From positions 1-49,009 of the forward strand of contig NZ_VZQQ01000046.1 of the NCBI RefSeq assembly GCF_014397785.1: 49,009 nucleotides of DNA, in the 5' to 3' direction. Position 1 is the stretch's first letter; every line of letters begins with the position of its first letter. The position numbers and the translations under genes were made by a program. Shown piece after piece: positions 1 to 6,663 of this stretch. A model generated the notes under the pieces. That model saw only the letters and a list, made by a program, of their open reading frames with translations, did not search any database and was not told the DNA's origin. The stretch is from Paraburkholderia podalyriae. GTDB taxonomy: Bacteria; Pseudomonadota; Gammaproteobacteria; Burkholderiales; Burkholderiaceae.

Positions 1-2
1 TG

Positions 3-65
3 TCCGATCAGACGCCGGATGAGGCATACTTCGCGACGCTGCCAGCGATCAAATTGGCAGCTTGA
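3..65 (+). CDS. 3' end of an IS transposase (partial, probably IS3-family OrfB)
   Basis: The reading frame enters from the window edge and ends at a TGA at 63-65. The last residues are TPDEAYFATLPAIKLAA, which resembles the C-terminal tail of IS3-family OrfB transposases as I recall them (a T-P-x-E/D-x-Y box followed by a short tail). About 60 bp downstream, around 90-125, lies a CTGTCCGAACCAACGGCGCC-type sequence that resembles an IS3-group terminal inverted repeat, so the element probably ends near 125. Only 20 residues are visible, so the family call rests on the tail alone. The left part of the element lies outside the window. Confidence 0.5.
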   Translation, partial: SDQTPDEAYFATLPAIKLAA

Positions 66-128
66 TGACCCCGGCGCTTCCACTTATAAACTCGATCTGA
101 CTGTCCGAACCAACGGCGCCACCTCTCG

Positions 129-739
129 TTATATGCGGCGCTGGGTGGGGGATGGGAGAGCGGGCAATGACCGGGCAAGTTTTTGAGTGAGAGTTCGCGG
201 GCATGGCGCCGGGAGGGCGATACGTGGAGGGCGCGGGATCGAGGCCCGCGCAGCGTGCGCCTCAGACGTTGCTCGCCTTAGGTGCGAAGACGCCGGCGCG
301 TCACCCGGCTCGTCCCGCTCGCAACGTTCGAGCCGCAACGCGCCCCAGCCCAGCGGAGCAAACACGCGGCCGCCAGCAAGCTCGACCTGCTCGATAAACG
401 ATTCGAGCTTCACGCCAGCCATGATGTGAATCGGCGCGTTGCTGATGAAATCCTGCGTGCGCAGCCACGGGGCGTCGCCCCGATTGATCTCGATGACGCT
501 GCGCGTGTTGCCGTCGTAGCCCGCATCGGGGGATACAACGGACCGTCGAAGGCGACCGTCAGAATCTGCTCCGGCATGTCGTCGTAGGGGACGCCTGCAT
601 GTTGTTCATACGGCACCCGTTCCCAGCCGTCGCCCCATTGCTGATCGAGTGGCACACGCGTGAAATAGGCCCACGGGGCGCGCACGAAACAGAGTCCATA
701 CGCGTGCCGTACGCCGTCCAGATCCGCGGTCAGTCCCAT
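129..739 (-). pseudogene. hypothetical protein gene, frameshifted
   Basis: The ATG at 739 is preceded by GAGGTG at good spacing and opens a frame reading MGLTADLDGVRHAYGLCFVR. Coding quality continues to about 530 and then jumps frame. The other frame continues upstream of 422 with PDAGYDGNTRSVIEINRGDA, APWLRTQDFISNAPIHIMAG and GGRVFAPLGWGALRLE, and stops at 129. One base gained or lost near 530-540 (run of Ts and Cs) joins the two parts. The product has no family I recognise. The last 60 residues are low complexity and may not be native. The gene lies 36 bp downstream of the gene at 776-1150 and is probably in its operon. The frameshift may be real or a sequencing error. Confidence 0.55.
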
Positions 740-775
740 GAGCGCACCTCATTGTCGTGACGGTTCAAATAAGGT

Positions 776-1150
776 TCAGGCAGTGTCGTCGTCCGCGAAA
801 ATGCCATTTTCAGGCTCCGCGCTCTCGTGGTCGACACATTGAATGTGCCAGTGGCCGCTCATCAGCGTCATGCCTGCATTGGCGCACCATTGCGCACGCC
901 CGGTCTCACCTTCGAACGGGCCGCCGGACACGTTCAGATCAAGCCCCTCAAGCACACAGCAGGGCACCGAATCGTGCGGGCCGCACACGAGTGTATTGCC
1001 GCAGTCGACGTGCAGCGTGCCCCATTCGGGCAGTTCGAGGCCCAGGTGCCCCTCGCGCGACCATTGCCGCGTTTCGTTGTCGAGCCACAGGATGGCAAAT
1101 GCCATCGGATTGACACGGTCGAATGTGTCGAGGTGAATGGTCAGGCGCAT
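776..1150 (-). CDS. hypothetical protein, 124 aa
   Basis: The chosen start is the ATG at 1150, which has GGAGAA five bases upstream; an ATG nine codons earlier (1177) lacks a good ribosome site. The product begins MRLTIHLDTFDRVNPMAFAI and is acidic and rich in Trp, Cys and His (CGNTLVCGPHDSVPCCV, SGHWHIQCVDHES), without a signal peptide or membrane segment. I do not recognise the family. The Cys/His clusters could bind metal, but no standard motif is present. It is followed after 36 bp by the broken gene at 129-739, suggesting a two-gene unit. No FNR-type operator is visible in the 58 bp between it and the cytochrome gene, so it may be read through from 1606. Confidence 0.65.
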   Translation of the reverse strand: MRLTIHLDTFDRVNPMAFAILWLDNETRQWSREGHLGLELPEWGTLHVDCGNTLVCGPHDSVPCCVLEGLDLNVSGGPFEGETGRAQWCANAGMTLMSGHWHIQCVDHESAEPENGIFADDDTA

Positions 1151-1208
1151 GACTTTCTCCATCTGTACCACGTGCATCCGCAGTAAGCGACTAGTCGTTC
1201 GTTGCGGT

Positions 1209-1548
1209 TCATTGACTCAGGACCCACTGGATCAGCGTGTGGGCGTCTTCGGACGTAATCGGTCCGCCGCGGTCAGGCGGCAGCGGCATGGCCATGTCAC
1301 CCCAATGAGCCTTGCCGCCGACCCGCAGTTTGTGTTCAAGCATCACCTGTGCATTCGGCTCGTTGCGATAACGTTGCGCGATCTGCTGGAACGAAGGCGC
1401 GAGAAACGGGGCGTCGCGGGTATGGCAGAACATGCAATGCTGTTGATCGACGAGGGCGGTCGGCTCGGACTGCCCGAACGCCGCCGCTTGCTGTCAGCAG
1501 GAGCCCGACTACATGCGCGGCCAGGTAGGGCGGAAACATGGCTTTCAC
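1209..1548 (-). pseudogene. small class I cytochrome c, frameshifted in the signal peptide region
   Basis: The mature part carries the heme site C-M-F-C-H (CxxCH) after the stretch VDQQH and a distal axial-ligand-like segment GGKAHWGDMAMPLPPD, with length and order of a c551/c552-type soluble cytochrome. A GTG at 1548 preceded by GGAG starts a hydrophobic signal-like segment MKAMFPPYLAAHVVGLLLTA in a different frame. The two frames join within the GCAAGCGGCGGCG run near 1490-1500, so a single-base indel separates signal peptide from heme domain. If the indel is real no cytochrome is exported; if it is an error, this is a periplasmic electron carrier of about 113 aa. An FNR-type operator lies 64 bp upstream at 1606, fitting a low-oxygen electron-transfer role. 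Confidence 0.7.
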
Positions 1549-1605
1549 GAGACACACTCCACGAAAGGCTGCAGGCTCAGTCCAGGTTTGACGACGCGGT
1601 TGCAA

Positions 1606-1619
1606 TTGACTCACGTCAA
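1606..1619 (-). promoter_or_regulatory. FNR/Anr-type operator (cytochrome c)
   Basis: TTGAC-TCAC-GTCAA is a perfect dyad matching TTGAT-N4-ATCAA at 8 of 10 positions. Its centre is 64 bp upstream of the GTG start at 1548. A weak -10 (TGGACT, minus strand) is centred 31 bp downstream of it. Confidence 0.6.
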
Positions 1620-1657
1620 GCTGACGTTCGCCCACGATCATTGACCGTTTGCTTGCG

Positions 1658-2329
1658 TTATCCGGCATCGTCGGCGCTATCGGACGAATCGAAGTGGCCC
1701 ACCGTTTGAGCGAGGACCGGAACGCTGTCGCGCGGCAGGCGCATTTCGACACTCAGCGCACTGCGGTTGAGCCAGCCGCGCGCCGCGACAGCGAGTCCTG
1801 CGGCCGCGCAGAACAGATAGACGTTCTGCGCTATCGCGCCGGCGCTTGCCGACGCAAAAGGTTCGCGCTGCGACGGTGTGATGTCGTGCATGCGAGCAAG
1901 GTCGGCGACGTACACTAGATCGAGCGGCGCATCGCCCACGAAGTCCTGGTAGCCCGTCAGCCCGCGCAGATCGCTTGCGATGGCCAGGTCGAGGCGATGT
2001 CGGCGTGGATCGTAGCGATACAGTCCGCGCGCGAGCACCGCGTAGATGTCGATTTCATGCAGGGCCAGCACCGAGGGCGCGGTTCGCCCACCGTCCGGCT
2101 CGCGATTGATGCCGTTGGCCGCCCACAGCAAATTGCTGAGTATCGTGTCGTCCAGCAAGTCGGCAGCGAAGCGGCGCGTTGTGCGGCGTTTCGCAAATGC
2201 TTCCATGATCGGCATGCCGCCGGCGCGCTCGGGAGCAGGCAGTTCGATGTGCTCTGACACCATGCCGGTGACCGGACGCGTACGCGCCTGATCGCGGAGT
2301 GTGGTGCCAAGTCTGAATAGATGTTTCAT
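1658..2329 (-). CDS. nitroreductase-family FMN oxidoreductase (SagB/ThcOx-like)
   Basis: This 223-aa protein has the nitroreductase fold pattern. An N-terminal AFAKRRTTRRFAADLLDD segment is the FMN phosphate-binding arginine motif. It is followed by LLWAANGINREPDGGRTAPS, typical of the SagB/ThcOx-type subgroup, and a C-terminal helix region AGAIAQNVYLFCAAAGLAVA that contributes to FMN and dimer contacts. Members reduce or oxidise small electrophiles with NAD(P)H; the substrate cannot be told from sequence. I chose the ATG at 2329 with GAGGA ten bases upstream over a TTG at 2350. It has its own FNR-type operator at 2404 and diverges from the DUF1488 gene. It is a cytoplasmic enzyme, probably part of the oxygen-limited redox set together with the Acg-type nitroreductase at 2955-3986. 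Confidence 0.85.
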   Translation of the reverse strand: MKHLFRLGTTLRDQARTRPVTGMVSEHIELPAPERAGGMPIMEAFAKRRTTRRFAADLLDDTILSNLLWAANGINREPDGGRTAPSVLALHEIDIYAVLARGLYRYDPRRHRLDLAIASDLRGLTGYQDFVGDAPLDLVYVADLARMHDITPSQREPFASASAGAIAQNVYLFCAAAGLAVAARGWLNRSALSVEMRLPRDSVPVLAQTVGHFDSSDSADDAG

Positions 2330-2403
2330 GAACACGTCATCCTCGTGCAAGCCGGAACTGCGAACGGCATACAGTCATCGTGTACCACCGCGGCATTTAA
2401 TGA

Positions 2404-2417
2404 TTGACTCAGATCAA
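2404..2417 (-). promoter_or_regulatory. FNR/Anr-type operator (nitroreductase)
   Basis: TTGAC-TCAG-ATCAA matches 9 of 10 positions. The centre is 81 bp upstream of the ATG at 2329. At the expected 31-bp distance the hexamer is CACGAT, the same hexamer found at the same spacing downstream of the operator at 4056. Confidence 0.8.
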
Positions 2418-2472
2418 CCCGGCTTTCGCGAACGCGGGGCTGTTCGAGGCCTGCCGTCAGGTGATGTCACTC

Positions 2473-2486
2473 TTGATCCGAGTCAA
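2473..2486 (+). promoter_or_regulatory. FNR/Anr-type operator (DUF1488 gene)
   Basis: TTGAT-CCGA-GTCAA matches 9 of 10 positions. It lies 155 bp before the start at 2635 in the divergent spacer, 69 bp from the nitroreductase operator. No good -10 is found at the canonical spacing; TCTATTCT occurs further down near 2528. Confidence 0.65.
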
Positions 2487-2634
2487 CCAGGATCGCCACC
2501 AAAAAATTGGCGACGTTTCAAGCGCGTCTATTCTGAACACATCAGAGCGCCGAGCGTGGCCGCTCTCAGGTTATCCGCGCCGCTTCCGTCGGCTTTATTC
2601 AAGCCACGTACTTTCACTCTCACAGGTACCGGCC

Positions 2635-2910
2635 ATGCATATCCATTTCCCGCAGGAACGTCCCGAGTACTGTGCGCGCGATCTCGTCGTCGCCTTTCCG
2701 GCGGAGGTCGACGGTGAGCGCGTGCAGTGCGCCATTACCGCGGAGGCGCTGGAAGACCACTTCGGCGCGCCGTCGTTGCGTGAAGACGATCTGATAGAAG
2801 CGTTCGATACACACCGGCTGCCCATCGAGGCCGCCGCGCGAAATTTGCTGAAAGAAGTGGGCGCGAAGCCGGTCATGATGCACAGCGGCTACTTCCGCTT
2901 CCGCGATTGA
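2635..2910 (+). CDS. DUF1488 family protein, 91 aa
   Basis: This small soluble protein begins MHIHFPQERPEYCARDLVVA. The segment FPAEVDGERVQCAITAEALE followed by DHFGA matches the DUF1488 pattern as I recall it (a short domain of unknown function common in Burkholderiaceae). The C-terminal half continues LIEAFDTHRLPIEAAARNLL and ends FRFRD. The ATG at 2635 follows a weak AGGT. Earlier in-frame starts would run through the operator region and are rejected. It diverges from the nitroreductase gene and is convergent with the Acg-type gene. Its function is unknown. The operator at 2473 suggests induction at low oxygen. Confidence 0.8.
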   Translation: MHIHFPQERPEYCARDLVVAFPAEVDGERVQCAITAEALEDHFGAPSLREDDLIEAFDTHRLPIEAAARNLLKEVGAKPVMMHSGYFRFRD

Positions 2911-2954
2911 AGCCGCGCGGCCGAGCCGCTGATCGGCCCTTTGACTGCGCCCCG

Positions 2955-3986
2955 CTACGACACCACTTCGGCAAATGGGCGCCGCGGCGAATGCGGCACG
3001 GCGCTGCCACGGCCAACCCGGATCAGCAGTTGCGGAACGGCGTCCAGATTGAGCGCGGCGCGCAGGCGCTCGCGCAGCGAAGCCACTTCGATCGGTTGAT
3101 TCAGGTAGGAAGCCGTCATGCCTTCGGAGGCGGCGGTGAGCAGCACCCGTTCGAGCGCCTGCCCGGCCGCGAGCCATGCGGCCGCGTCATCCGTGCCGGT
3201 GCCGATGCAAAGCAGCAATGGCGAGCCGGCGGCGAGTGTCTGATGCGCTGCGGCCAGACCGCCGCCCAGGTCGAAGGTGCGAACGATCGAACTCACCAAC
3301 GGCACCGCGAAGTCGAGCAGCCCGCGCGCGCCGGTCGACAACGCGGGCATGCCGTCCTGAAGACGCCGCGGATGAATCCAGCTAGCAAGTTCGCGGCGAA
3401 AGCGCGGGTCCTTGAATTGCGTCTGGTCGGCTTCACCGATCAGCTCGGCGAGCTGTTCCCGACTCGCTGTGCTTTCAATGCAGACCGTATCGCAGCCTTC
3501 CGCCGTCCCCGCGTCCACGAGGCGCCGCTGGAATTCGGGTGGCGTGGGTTCGCCGGCGAAAATCTCACGCGTCGTCACGCGCAGCGCAATCGCATCGAAC
3601 AGCGCGGCGAGGCCCTTATCGCAGCGGCCGCCGGGTATCACCCGCAGATGCGCGAGGACGTCGGGGTCGGCGTTCGAGGGAAACGGCGTGATCGCGTAGG
3701 CCAGCCCAAAGCGGCTCAGCGCCACGCGCAGATTGAACAGTGCCGCGCCGCAACTGATAATCAACTCGCGGTCGTACGGATCGACCACCGGCAGCGCGCG
3801 CATGCGGTCCGCGCACAGCGTCATGCAGTCGCCATCGACGATGAAATGCCACGGCTGGGTGTTGTGGTTCGACGGCGCGAGTACCGCATAGCGCAGCGCG
3901 AAGCGCAGTTTTTCGTCGATGCCGGCATGGGGGTCGAGTTGCCGTTCATCGACGGACCATGCCGTCGTGTTGGGAAGGGTGCTCAT
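2955..3986 (-). CDS. Acg-type nitroreductase-family protein
   Basis: This 343-aa protein carries the motif VLAPSNHNTQPWHF near residues 35-50, the diagnostic FMN-site segment of the Acg family (named for the dormancy-regulated Mycobacterium tuberculosis acg gene). A second half-domain follows, with RVTTREIFAG and MPALSTGARGLL, and a C-terminal segment ASYLNQPIEVASLRERLR. Acg proteins are double-length nitroreductase-fold proteins thought to bind or sequester FMN; an actual reductase activity is uncertain. In mycobacteria acg belongs to the hypoxia regulon. Here the gene has a clear FNR-type operator 76 bp upstream (4056), so the hypoxic context is conserved with a different regulator. It is single-gene and convergent with DUF1488. 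Confidence 0.88.
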   Translation of the reverse strand: MSTLPNTTAWSVDERQLDPHAGIDEKLRFALRYAVLAPSNHNTQPWHFIVDGDCMTLCADRMRALPVVDPYDRELIISCGAALFNLRVALSRFGLAYAITPFPSNADPDVLAHLRVIPGGRCDKGLAALFDAIALRVTTREIFAGEPTPPEFQRRLVDAGTAEGCDTVCIESTASREQLAELIGEADQTQFKDPRFRRELASWIHPRRLQDGMPALSTGARGLLDFAVPLVSSIVRTFDLGGGLAAAHQTLAAGSPLLLCIGTGTDDAAAWLAAGQALERVLLTAASEGMTASYLNQPIEVASLRERLRAALNLDAVPQLLIRVGRGSAVPHSPRRPFAEVVS

Positions 3987-4055
3987 TCGGGGTCTCCTGA
4001 CGCCGTGTCGGCTATGTTGCGTCAGACCATCGTGTCAGAGAGCCCTGCGGCGGGC

Positions 4056-4069
4056 TTGACTCCGATCAA
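4056..4069 (-). promoter_or_regulatory. FNR/Anr-type operator (Acg-type gene)
   Basis: TTGAC-TCCG-ATCAA matches 9 of 10 positions and is centred 76 bp from the ATG at 3986. CACGAT is centred 31 bp downstream as a possible -10. Confidence 0.8.
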
Positions 4070-4112
4070 ACGGCGGCGCAATGCCGGCTTGATTCAACGG
4101 CGGCGCGCGCGG

Positions 4113-4895
4113 CTACACGCGGGCGAGACCTTCCCTGTCGAGAATCCTGATCTGCTTGCCGTGGGTGTCGAGCAGGCCGTCCTTCTGAAACTTCGATAGC
4201 ATGCGGCTGACGGTTTCGAGTTTCATCCCGAGGTAGCTGCCGATCTCTTCCCGCGTCATGCGCAGATGAAATTCCGCCTGCGAATAACCGCGCGACTTGA
4301 GCTTGCCCGACAGGTTCAGCAGGAACGTCGCGACCCGCTGGTCCGCGGACATCGTGCCGAGCAGCATCATCAGCGTGGCCTCGCGCACGATCTCGCTGCC
4401 CATCAGCCTGTGCACATGCTGCTGCAATGCCTTGACGTCGCGGCACATGGCTTCGAGCAAATGGAACGGGATGATGCAGACCTTGCTGTCCTCGATGGCG
4501 AGCGCATCGCAGCTATGCTTGCCTGAACCGATGCCGTCGAGACCCAGCACATCGCCCGCAAGATGAAACCCGGTGACCTGTTCACGGCCGTCGCGATGCA
4601 TCACGACGGTCTTGAACGAGCCCGCGCGAACTGCGTAGATGCTCTGGAACGAATCGCCTGCGCGAAACAGGGACTCGCCATTTTTGATCGTGCGCGAAGG
4701 GCAGATCAGCGCCTCGACCCGTTCGGTCTCTGTCGCCGTCAGACCTTCCGGCAAGCAGGAAGCACGCATCGCGCAACTCGAGCAGTTGGCGCCGCCGTGC
4801 TTCGGCGGGGCCGGTGCGAATCCGGGGTCTTTCAGTGCTTGCAGCGGAATCTGCGCGATGGTCCGGGTCTGGAAATATTCGGCAACGTCAGACAT
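4113..4895 (-). CDS. fnr: FNR/Anr-type oxygen-sensing transcription regulator
   Basis: This 260-aa Crp/Fnr-family protein starts at the ATG at 4895 (CGGAG seven bases upstream; the longer ORF to 4967 lies inside the upstream gene). Cys38, Cys41, Cys47 (CSSCAMRASC) and Cys129 have the spacing of the four ligands that hold the oxygen-labile 4Fe-4S cluster of FNR. A cyclic-nucleotide-like beta roll spans about 65-160, a dimer helix 160-185, and a helix-turn-helix 205-245. Its recognition helix GMKLETVSRMLSKF has the E-x-x-S-R residues that read TTGAT half-sites. It therefore fits the 17 TTGAT-N4-ATCAA operators in this window. The gene overlaps the end of the upstream receiver gene by 8 nt, implying translational coupling. 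No FNR operator precedes the pair. Confidence 0.93.
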   Translation of the reverse strand: MSDVAEYFQTRTIAQIPLQALKDPGFAPAPPKHGGANCSSCAMRASCLPEGLTATETERVEALICPSRTIKNGESLFRAGDSFQSIYAVRAGSFKTVVMHRDGREQVTGFHLAGDVLGLDGIGSGKHSCDALAIEDSKVCIIPFHLLEAMCRDVKALQQHVHRLMGSEIVREATLMMLLGTMSADQRVATFLLNLSGKLKSRGYSQAEFHLRMTREEIGSYLGMKLETVSRMLSKFQKDGLLDTHGKQIRILDREGLARV

Positions 4896-5319
4896 GGTGG
4901 GCTCCGAGATGGTAGAGACCACGCGCGCAATGCTCGTGGGCAATTCGCTCGATGGTGTTGCATGCAAGATCGAATTCGCTGGTCTTGTCGAAGAAGTACT
5001 GCGCGCCGTTGGCGAAGCACGCCTGCCTGAACCACGTGCCCGAATGATTCGTTAGCACGATCGTGATCACGGTGGACATGCTCTGCGCGAGGTTGCGCAG
5101 CAGGTCGATGCCGCTGCCGCCACTCAGATGTAAATCCATCACCACGACGTCGGCTGCCGTCGCGCCGATGCCGTCCAGTGCCGCACAGAGTTCCTCCGCT
5201 TCACCGACGATCTCGACGCCTTCGATCGCACCGAAACGCGCGGCGATCCGTTTCCTGATCGAAATCGCGTCGTCCACGAGGAACACGCGTACGGCTGGGT
5301 ATGACGGGCTTGAGTTCAT
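4888..5319 (-). CDS. single-domain response regulator (receiver domain only)
   Basis: The product is about 143 aa and consists of one receiver domain. Asp16/Asp17 form the acidic pocket (FLVDDA), Asp62 is the phosphoacceptor (VVVMDLHL), Thr90 (VLTNHS) and Lys112 (FFDKTSE) complete the active site. No output domain follows. The start is uncertain: ATG at 5319 gives a compact domain, ATG at 5343 adds eight residues, and neither has a strong ribosome site. The 3' end overlaps the FNR gene by 8 nt. Such stand-alone receivers either relay phosphate or act by protein contact; the overlap suggests joint production with the oxygen sensor. A TAGG/CCTA dyad at 5396-5413 lies in its promoter region. Confidence 0.85.
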   Translation of the reverse strand: MNSSPSYPAVRVFLVDDAISIRKRIAARFGAIEGVEIVGEAEELCAALDGIGATAADVVVMDLHLSGGSGIDLLRNLAQSMSTVITIVLTNHSGTWFRQACFANGAQYFFDKTSEFDLACNTIERIAHEHCARGLYHLGAHHV

Positions 5320-5395
5320 GGCTCGAAGTATCGGCCGCATCATCTCAAAATAAAATCAGCGGGGAACGAGCTTCGGGTAGGCGAGCGCGAAGTGT

Positions 5396-5413
5396 TGTAG
5401 GGAATTTCCTACA
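5396..5413. promoter_or_regulatory. TGTAGG-N6-CCTACA dyad, BvgA-like heptad pair
   Basis: The 18-bp element TGTAGGGAATTTCCTACA is self-complementary at 16 of 18 positions. Its core is two inverted heptads, TTTCCTA and TAGGGAA. Inverted TTTCCTA-type heptads are known targets of BvgA, a NarL/FixJ-family regulator. It sits 50-95 bp upstream of the receiver-fnr gene pair. The NarL-type regulator encoded at 40816-41466, or the one whose relic lies next door, is the natural candidate to bind it; this is inference. Confidence 0.5.
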
Positions 5414-5509
5414 TACACTCTGTGACGGTAAAGCAGCCGCGCGAGGAGCCACGGATGTGACGGGGGTTAACGACGGAGCGGACCCAGTGACAGCGGCGCC
5501 ATGACTGCG

Positions 5510-5880
5510 CTAGATTTCGTCGTCTTCGCCGAGCAGCTTGTGGCGCAGTGCATAGCGCACCAGTGCGGCTTCGTGAGGCATCTGCATTTTCTCGAGGATG
5601 CGGGTTTTGTAGGTGCTTACGGTCTTGCTGCTGACGCTCAGTTCGACGGCGATTTCCGTGAGGGTCTGCCCTGCGGCGATGCGCCGCAATACGTCGAATT
5701 CGCGATCCGACAGGCGCTGGTGGGGCAGTGTGTCGGCGGGCTCGTTGAGGCTTTGCGCAAAGCGCTCGGCGATCGCGAGACTGGTGAGTACGAGGATGCG
5801 CAGCGCCGGCACTCTCCTTGGTGAGATAGCCCGATGCGCCGGCTTTGAAAGCGCGCACGGCGTACTGTTGCTCTCATGCC
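5510..5880 (-). pseudogene. NarL/FixJ response regulator relic, N-terminus missing and segments reordered
   Basis: The C-terminal part reads LPHQRLSDREFDVLRRIAAG and STYKTRILEKMQMPHEAALV, a LuxR-type helix-turn-helix nearly identical to the intact regulator at 40816-41466. Upstream the order is disturbed. A stretch corresponding to AVRAFKAGASGYLTKES (beta5/alpha5 of the receiver, near 5820-5870) precedes LRILVLT (beta4 region, near 5795), which should come before it, and the intervening alpha5 linker is deleted. The first 80 residues, with the phosphoacceptor Asp, are absent. A 100-aa ORF 5510-5812 could still express a free DNA-binding domain, but no ribosome site precedes it. It is best read as a decayed duplicate. 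Confidence 0.85.
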
Positions 5881-5949
5881 AGTAGCTGCGGTTGATGACG
5901 CGGAGCGCAGTGCCTGAAAGAGGGGTGGTCGAAGCCAGACGCCCGGCGC

Positions 5950-5963
5950 TTGATCCGCATCAA
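5950..5963 (+). promoter_or_regulatory. FNR/Anr-type operator (USP at 6053), perfect
   Basis: TTGAT-CCGC-ATCAA matches all 10 positions. CAGACT is centred 32 bp downstream as a -10 candidate. The start codon is 96 bp from the operator centre. Confidence 0.88.
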
Positions 5964-6052
5964 GCGTATTTCGGGTTTGAAACCGCAGACTGAACTTCCG
6001 GGCACGTTTCGCCAGCGTTCGTTGGGGATGCGTCAAAGTTCAGGAGCATGTC

Positions 6053-6529
6053 ATGTACAAGCGGATTCTCGTAGCAATCGACGGCAGTCAGGCCGCCCAA
6101 CTCGCGCTTCAGGAAGCGCTGACCATCGCGGAGGCGGCACAGTCGACCGTGACAGCGGTATTCGTCGCCGAACATGCTGCGCAAATGGTCGACGTCGGCA
6201 TCGGCCTGATCGATCAGCAGAGCCGCTCGACGGTGTCGGCCGAGGCCGCGATGGCGACGCTGGAAGATGCTCGCGCGCTATTCGAGCAGCGTGGGGTGCG
6301 TGGCTTGACGCGAGTTCTCGACGCGTACGGCGAGGACATCGCGGGTGTGCTCTGCCGTATCGCCGGCGAATGCGAAGCCGATCTCGTCGTGATGGGCACG
6401 CATGGACGGCATGGAATAGGACGCTTGCTGCTGGGCAGTGTAGCTGAAGCCGTCTTGCGGCGCACCGAGGTGCCGGTCCTGCTGGTCCGGCGCGAACGGG
6501 ATCTGGACGAGATACCCTCGGGCCTGTGA
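6053..6529 (+). CDS. universal stress protein, single domain
   Basis: This 158-aa protein opens MYKRILVAIDGSQAAQLALQ, the beta1 and Asp-containing nucleotide loop of the UspA fold, and ends in the ATP-binding signature VVMGTHGRHGIGRLLLGSVA (G-x2-G-x9-G-S/T) with the strand VPVLLVRR. The complete signature suggests an ATP-binding subtype. An AGGAG ribosome site lies eight bases before the ATG. It stands alone, convergent with the USP operon 8888-6664 and separated by a hairpin at 6572-6595. The perfect FNR operator at 5950 predicts induction at low oxygen. The molecular role of such proteins is not fixed; in Burkholderia and Pseudomonas relatives they aid anaerobic survival. Confidence 0.92.
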   Translation: MYKRILVAIDGSQAAQLALQEALTIAEAAQSTVTAVFVAEHAAQMVDVGIGLIDQQSRSTVSAEAAMATLEDARALFEQRGVRGLTRVLDAYGEDIAGVLCRIAGECEADLVVMGTHGRHGIGRLLLGSVAEAVLRRTEVPVLLVRRERDLDEIPSGL

Positions 6530-6571
6530 CGGCATTAATTACAACCTCGGCCTGTGGATCGCGGACAAAAG

Positions 6572-6595
6572 AGGCGCCCTGACGAGCGGGCGCCT
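6572..6595. terminator. hairpin between convergent USP genes
   Basis: AGGCGCCC and GGGCGCCT form a perfect 8-bp stem with an 8-nt loop. The T-tract after it is weak on both strands, but the position between convergent genes fits a bidirectional terminator. Confidence 0.6.
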
Positions 6596-6663
6596 TGAAA
6601 GTTTCGTGAGGGGCTATCGCCGCGTAATGCCTAAAAACCCGTACATCGCGAATCCGTTTCGAA

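Noticed and set aside
1200..1230. TTGACTCAGG as an FNR half-site
   Set aside because: It lies in the coding 3' end of the cytochrome gene and has no second half-site.
2907..4199. Long plus-strand open frame of 430 codons
   Set aside because: It is the antisense shadow of the Acg-type gene. Its composition is Arg/Ala-rich with no recognisable motif, while the minus strand has a clear family match and ribosome site.
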